Position numbers and translations under genes: made by a program. Source: Hydromicrobium sp964415365 (GTDB lineage: Bacteria; Actinomycetota; Humimicrobiia; Humimicrobiales; Humimicrobiaceae). From it: 64,000 nucleotides of DNA. The notes below the pieces were generated by a model. It had not been told where the DNA came from and did no database searches. It saw only the letters and a list, made by a program, of their open reading frames with translations. Below, in pieces: positions 61,564-64,000 of this stretch. The stretch lies in the NCBI GenBank assembly GCA_964415365.1, contig CAYPYW010000010.1, positions 14,805-78,804 of the forward strand. The letters run 5' to 3'. Position 1 is the stretch's first letter, and every line of letters begins with the position of its first letter.

Positions 61564-62142
61564 TTGAATAGTGATGAGAATAAATCTGAAAAAAGGTTAT
61601 TCATAGCTATAGATATCCCGGATTTTATAAAGGATAATATATATAATTTTACAGCGGCTTTGTTTGGAGAGGACAGGTATATAAAGTTAGTGTCTGCTCC
61701 AAATATCCATATAACTTTAAAATTCTTAGGGAACACAGGCATAAATAGAATAGAAAAGATAAAAAAAGCTATAAAAACAACAGCTGATATGTTTGGTAGA
61801 TTTAAATATGAAATTAACGGAAAGATAAACGCATTCCCAAGTCCGGCCAATGCGAGAGTTGTTTTTTTAGAGATAGGTAGTGGAGGGGAAAGAATATCTG
61901 AAATTTATGATGAATTAGAGGATAACCTTAGCAGGATCAAAATAAGAAAGGAAAAAAGGGAGTTTTCACCGCATATTACTGTTGCCAGAATAAAGAATAA
62001 AAAGAATATGGGGCAATTTATAGATAAGCATAAAATGAGCTCAACTAACCTGTTGGAATGCTCGGATATTACCCTGTTTGAAAGTCAGTTAAAACCACAT
62101 GGAGCCGAATATATTATTCTTGGTAAATTTAGTCTAAAATAA
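61564..62142 (+). CDS. thpR: RNA 2',3'-cyclic phosphodiesterase (2'-5' RNA ligase family)
   Basis: A 192-residue 2H phosphoesterase. The two catalytic HxT motifs are IHITLKFLG (His49, Thr51) and SPHITVARIK (about His138). It hydrolyses 2',3'-cyclic phosphates on RNA in the characterised family members. TTG start. The cinA-thpR-recA order is frequent. Confidence 0.93.
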   Translation: MNSDENKSEKRLFIAIDIPDFIKDNIYNFTAALFGEDRYIKLVSAPNIHITLKFLGNTGINRIEKIKKAIKTTADMFGRFKYEINGKINAFPSPANARVVFLEIGSGGERISEIYDELEDNLSRIKIRKEKREFSPHITVARIKNKKNMGQFIDKHKMSSTNLLECSDITLFESQLKPHGAEYIILGKFSLK

Positions 62143-62169
62143 GGAAGTGTCTTGTTAGATATAATTTTG

Positions 62170-62200
62170 TTGTTTAAAAATATTTTCAATGTGCTAAAAT
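62170..62200 (+). promoter_or_regulatory. Possible recA promoter
   Basis: Extended -10 TGCTAAAAT (TAAAAT at 62195-62200), with TTGTTT at 62170-62175 after a 19-base spacer. I see no GAAC-N4-GTTC or CTGT-N8-ACAG LexA-type box nearby. Confidence 0.4.
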
Positions 62201-62283
62201 AAGCTTATGGTCAATTGCACATAAGGGCTGTTTATTTAATATATATTTTTTAAAAATGAGCATTTTTTATTGGAGGATTTGAT

Positions 62284-63357
62284 ATGGACAGGGAAAAGGT
62301 TATTGAGGATACGGTATCCCAAATTGAGAGGCAATATGGCGGCGGTGCCATAATGAGATTAGGAGAAAAAAGTTCAATGGCTGATATAGGTTATATATCT
62401 ACCAATTCTTTGGAACTTGACATTGCATTAGGGATAGGGGGGATACCCAGAGGAAGAGTTATTGAAATCTTTGGGCCGGAAGCTTCCGGAAAAACGACTC
62501 TTGCTCTGCATATTATTGCAAATGCTCAGAAGGACGGAGGCATAGCAGCTTTCATAGATGCCGAACATGCATTAGATCCCAGTTATGCCAGGAATGTAGG
62601 TGTTAATATTGAAGAACTTCTGCTGTCACAGCCGGATAATGGAGAGCAGGCTCTCGAGATATGTGAAATTCTGTTAAAAAGTGGTGCATTGGATGTGATA
62701 GTAATTGATTCAGTCGCTGCTCTGGTGCCTAAAGCGGAGTTAGAAGGTGAAATAGGGGACTCTCACGTCGGACTTCAGGCAAGACTTATGTCACAGGCTT
62801 TAAGGAAAATAACAGGGGTGGTGAACAGAACTAAAACTTCGGTAGTTTTTATTAATCAACTCAGGGAAAAGATAGGAGTTATGTTTGGTAATCCGGAAGT
62901 AACACCTGGAGGCAGGGCCTTAAAGTTTTATGCATCAGTGAGAATAGATATAAGAAGGATTGACAGCATTAAAAGTGGAACAGAGGCTGTTGGTAATAGG
63001 GTCAGGGCAAAAGTAGTTAAAAATAAGGTGGCGCCTCCATTTAAGAGCGCTGAATTCGACATAATGTATGGCAGAGGCATATCCAGGGAAGGGAGTGTAC
63101 TCGATGTGGGTACTGAGCTGGGGATTTTGGAAAAAAGCGGTTCCTGGTACTCATACAAAAGTGAACGAATTGGACAGGGTAGAGAAAATGCAAAAATGTT
63201 TCTGGCTCAGAATACCAAAGTGATGGATGAAGTTGAAGAAAAAGTAAAGGATATGCTCAATCTTAGTACCGGCAAGAAAGAAAAGAAAAATACCGAAAAG
63301 AAAGATATTAAAAAAGAAGATATAGAGAAAGAAGATACCAGTAAAGGAAAAAGTTAG
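62284..63357 (+). CDS. recA: Recombinase RecA
   Basis: A 357-residue strand-exchange ATPase and LexA coprotease. Walker A is GPEASGKTT (64-72) and Walker B VIVIDSVAALVPKAELEGE. The NQLREKIGVMFG loop and the C-terminal domain are normal. The last ~27 residues are a Lys/Glu repeat tail. TTGGAGG precedes the ATG. DprA, encoded upstream in this window, would load it on incoming DNA. Confidence 0.98.
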   Translation: MDREKVIEDTVSQIERQYGGGAIMRLGEKSSMADIGYISTNSLELDIALGIGGIPRGRVIEIFGPEASGKTTLALHIIANAQKDGGIAAFIDAEHALDPSYARNVGVNIEELLLSQPDNGEQALEICEILLKSGALDVIVIDSVAALVPKAELEGEIGDSHVGLQARLMSQALRKITGVVNRTKTSVVFINQLREKIGVMFGNPEVTPGGRALKFYASVRIDIRRIDSIKSGTEAVGNRVRAKVVKNKVAPPFKSAEFDIMYGRGISREGSVLDVGTELGILEKSGSWYSYKSERIGQGRENAKMFLAQNTKVMDEVEEKVKDMLNLSTGKKEKKNTEKKDIKKEDIEKEDTSKGKS

Positions 63358-63497
63358 GTTCCATACCCTCTCTTGCTGTCTTTCTTTATTTCTTTTACTT
63401 TCGTTGTGTAGTCCTCTCTTTTGTTCAAGTGATTTTTCCCTTAAAAGGAAAGGTATTGCAATACTACTGAATAATAACGAACTTGTTGTGAATGCTA
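63358..63497. other. Spacer between recA and the rRNA promoters
   Basis: A T-rich, non-coding stretch. TTTTTCCCTTAAAAGGAAA near 63430-63450 can form a small hairpin and might end recA transcription. I see no gene. Confidence 0.4.
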
Positions 63498-63525
63498 TTG
63501 ACTTGTACTGTCTTAATGCTATAAT
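63498..63525 (+). promoter_or_regulatory. rRNA operon promoter P1
   Basis: TTGACT (63498-63503), 16-base spacer ending in TGC, TATAAT (63520-63525): near-consensus with extended -10, about 170 bases before the mature 16S end. Confidence 0.8.
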
Positions 63526-63591
63526 CTACTACGCTAAATAAGAGTTGTAATGGGTAGTTTTATCCAACTGAAAACTTCTTTTATATTCTTA

Positions 63592-63620
63592 TTGACAATT
63601 AAATTTTAGTGTGATATTTT
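63592..63620 (+). promoter_or_regulatory. rRNA operon promoter P2
   Basis: TTGACA (63592-63597), 17-base spacer ending in TGA, TATTTT (63615-63620). A second, tandem promoter about 75 bases before 16S. Confidence 0.7.
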
Positions 63621-63637
63621 TCTGCAGGTTATTTTTG

Positions 63638-63652
63638 TGTTCTTTGAAAACT
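63638..63652 (+). promoter_or_regulatory. rRNA antitermination boxA
   Basis: TGTTCTTTGAAAACT matches the boxA element of Gram-positive rRNA leaders, bound by NusB/S10 for antitermination. It lies between P2 and 16S. Confidence 0.8.
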
Positions 63653-63696
63653 AAATAGTGTAAGTTTCTTTGAGCAAAATTATTTAAAATATTGAT

Positions 63697-64000
63697 TTTT
63701 TTGAGAGTTTGATCCTGGCTCAGGACTAACGCTAACGGTGTGCATAATACATGCAAGTCGTACGGGCAATGTGAGAGTGGCAACACTCCCACAAAGCTAG
63801 TGGCGAACGGGTGAGTAACGCGTAGGTAATCTGCCTTGGAGATTAGGATAACTTTCCGAAAGGAAAGCTAATACTAAATATTTTATATTTTTCGCATGAT
63901 TAATATAACAAAGGTAGCCGCAAGGCCTCCGCTTCAAGATGAGCCTGCGTCCTATTAGCTTGTTGGTAAGGTAATGGCTTACCAAGGCTATGATGGGTAG
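63697..64000 (+). rRNA. rrs: 16S ribosomal RNA, 5' part (cut by the window end)
   Basis: AGAGTTTGATCCTGGCTCAG (the 27F site) is at 63704-63723, which puts the mature 5' end near 63697. GGCGAACGGGTGAGTAACGCGT and the GATGAGCCTGCGTCC block follow in the expected order. Only about the first 304 bases lie in the window. The normally near-invariant segment after CTCAG reads GACTAACGCTAACGGTGTGC, more A/T-rich than in most bacteria, consistent with a divergent AT-rich lineage. Confidence 0.97.

Noticed and set aside
62143..62283. LexA/SOS box before recA
   Set aside because: Neither a Gram-positive GAAC-N4-GTTC nor a CTGT-N8-ACAG type box is visible.
1..64000. CRISPR arrays, tRNA genes and prophage genes
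   Set aside because: I looked for regularly spaced repeats, cloverleaf-like GTTCRANYC arms in intergenic regions and phage structural genes, and saw none.

Overview
The window is an AT-rich bacterial chromosome segment packed with housekeeping genes. Nearly all of them lie on the + strand; rpmB is the only clear minus-strand gene. Gene order (coaD, an Rv2927c-like coiled-coil gene, rpmF, plsX-acpP-rnc-smc-ftsY-ffh-rpsP-khpA-rimM-trmD-rplS-lepB-rnhB-yraN, comM-dprA, xer, rpsB-tsf-pyrH-frr-uppS-rseP-ispG-proS, nusA-infB-rbfA-nrnA-truB-ribF-rpsO-pnp, dapB-dapA-rnj-ftsK, cinA-thpR-recA, 16S rRNA) is that of Actinomycetota/Bacillota-type bacteria. The protein sequences and the 5' end of the 16S rRNA are divergent and AT-rich. 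I think an uncultured, deep-branching, probably anaerobic lineage is likely, but I cannot name the phylum. An ADP-forming acyl-CoA synthetase with a DRTGG-domain partner suggests fermentative ATP production. dapA/dapB, uppS and ftsK indicate a peptidoglycan-walled cell, and ispG indicates the MEP isoprenoid route.

Layout. 1-5071: priA (cut by the window edge), def, fmt, rsmB. 5072-9486: an accessory islet with a 229-bp MITE-like element (24-bp imperfect terminal inverted repeats, perfect 9-bp direct repeats), a VapBC toxin-antitoxin pair and a 1021-residue SF1 helicase fused to a PD-(D/E)XK nuclease domain. 9487-18148: rpmB (minus), a FakA/DAK-type kinase, rsmD, coaD, rpmF, the acyl-CoA synthetase pair, plsX, acpP. 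18209-27467: rnc, smc and the SRP/ribosome-maturation block. 27617-34444: a GAF-PAS-PAS-HD-GYP phosphodiesterase, a DUF3795-like protein, comM-dprA, an unknown protein and a Xer recombinase. 34624-43777: translation factors, lipid-carrier and isoprenoid genes, proS and recD2. 44004-53228: the nusA/infB and rpsO/pnp blocks. 53257-62142: M16 peptidase, dapBA, RNase J, ftsK, cinA, thpR. 62284-64000: recA and the start of a 16S rRNA gene behind two tandem promoters and a boxA.

The most unusual points are these. (1) The SMC protein has only 771 residues, with both ATPase head halves intact but no recognisable hinge. (2) truB needs a -1 frameshift at a T9-A8 slippery tract to give a complete protein. 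(3) Three genes (rsmD, yraN and the M16 peptidase) have no ATG/GTG/TTG at the position homology demands; two of them have a good Shine-Dalgarno sequence before ATT or ATA. (4) comM appears to be transcribed as a leaderless mRNA. (5) ProRS lacks the INS editing domain. (6) The MITE, VapBC and helicase-nuclease islet looks acquired. (7) Several conserved clusters have lost members: cdsA and dxr between uppS and rseP, rimP and ylxR around nusA, and yceD before rpmF.

All functions come from reading motifs and gene context by eye. No database search was run.
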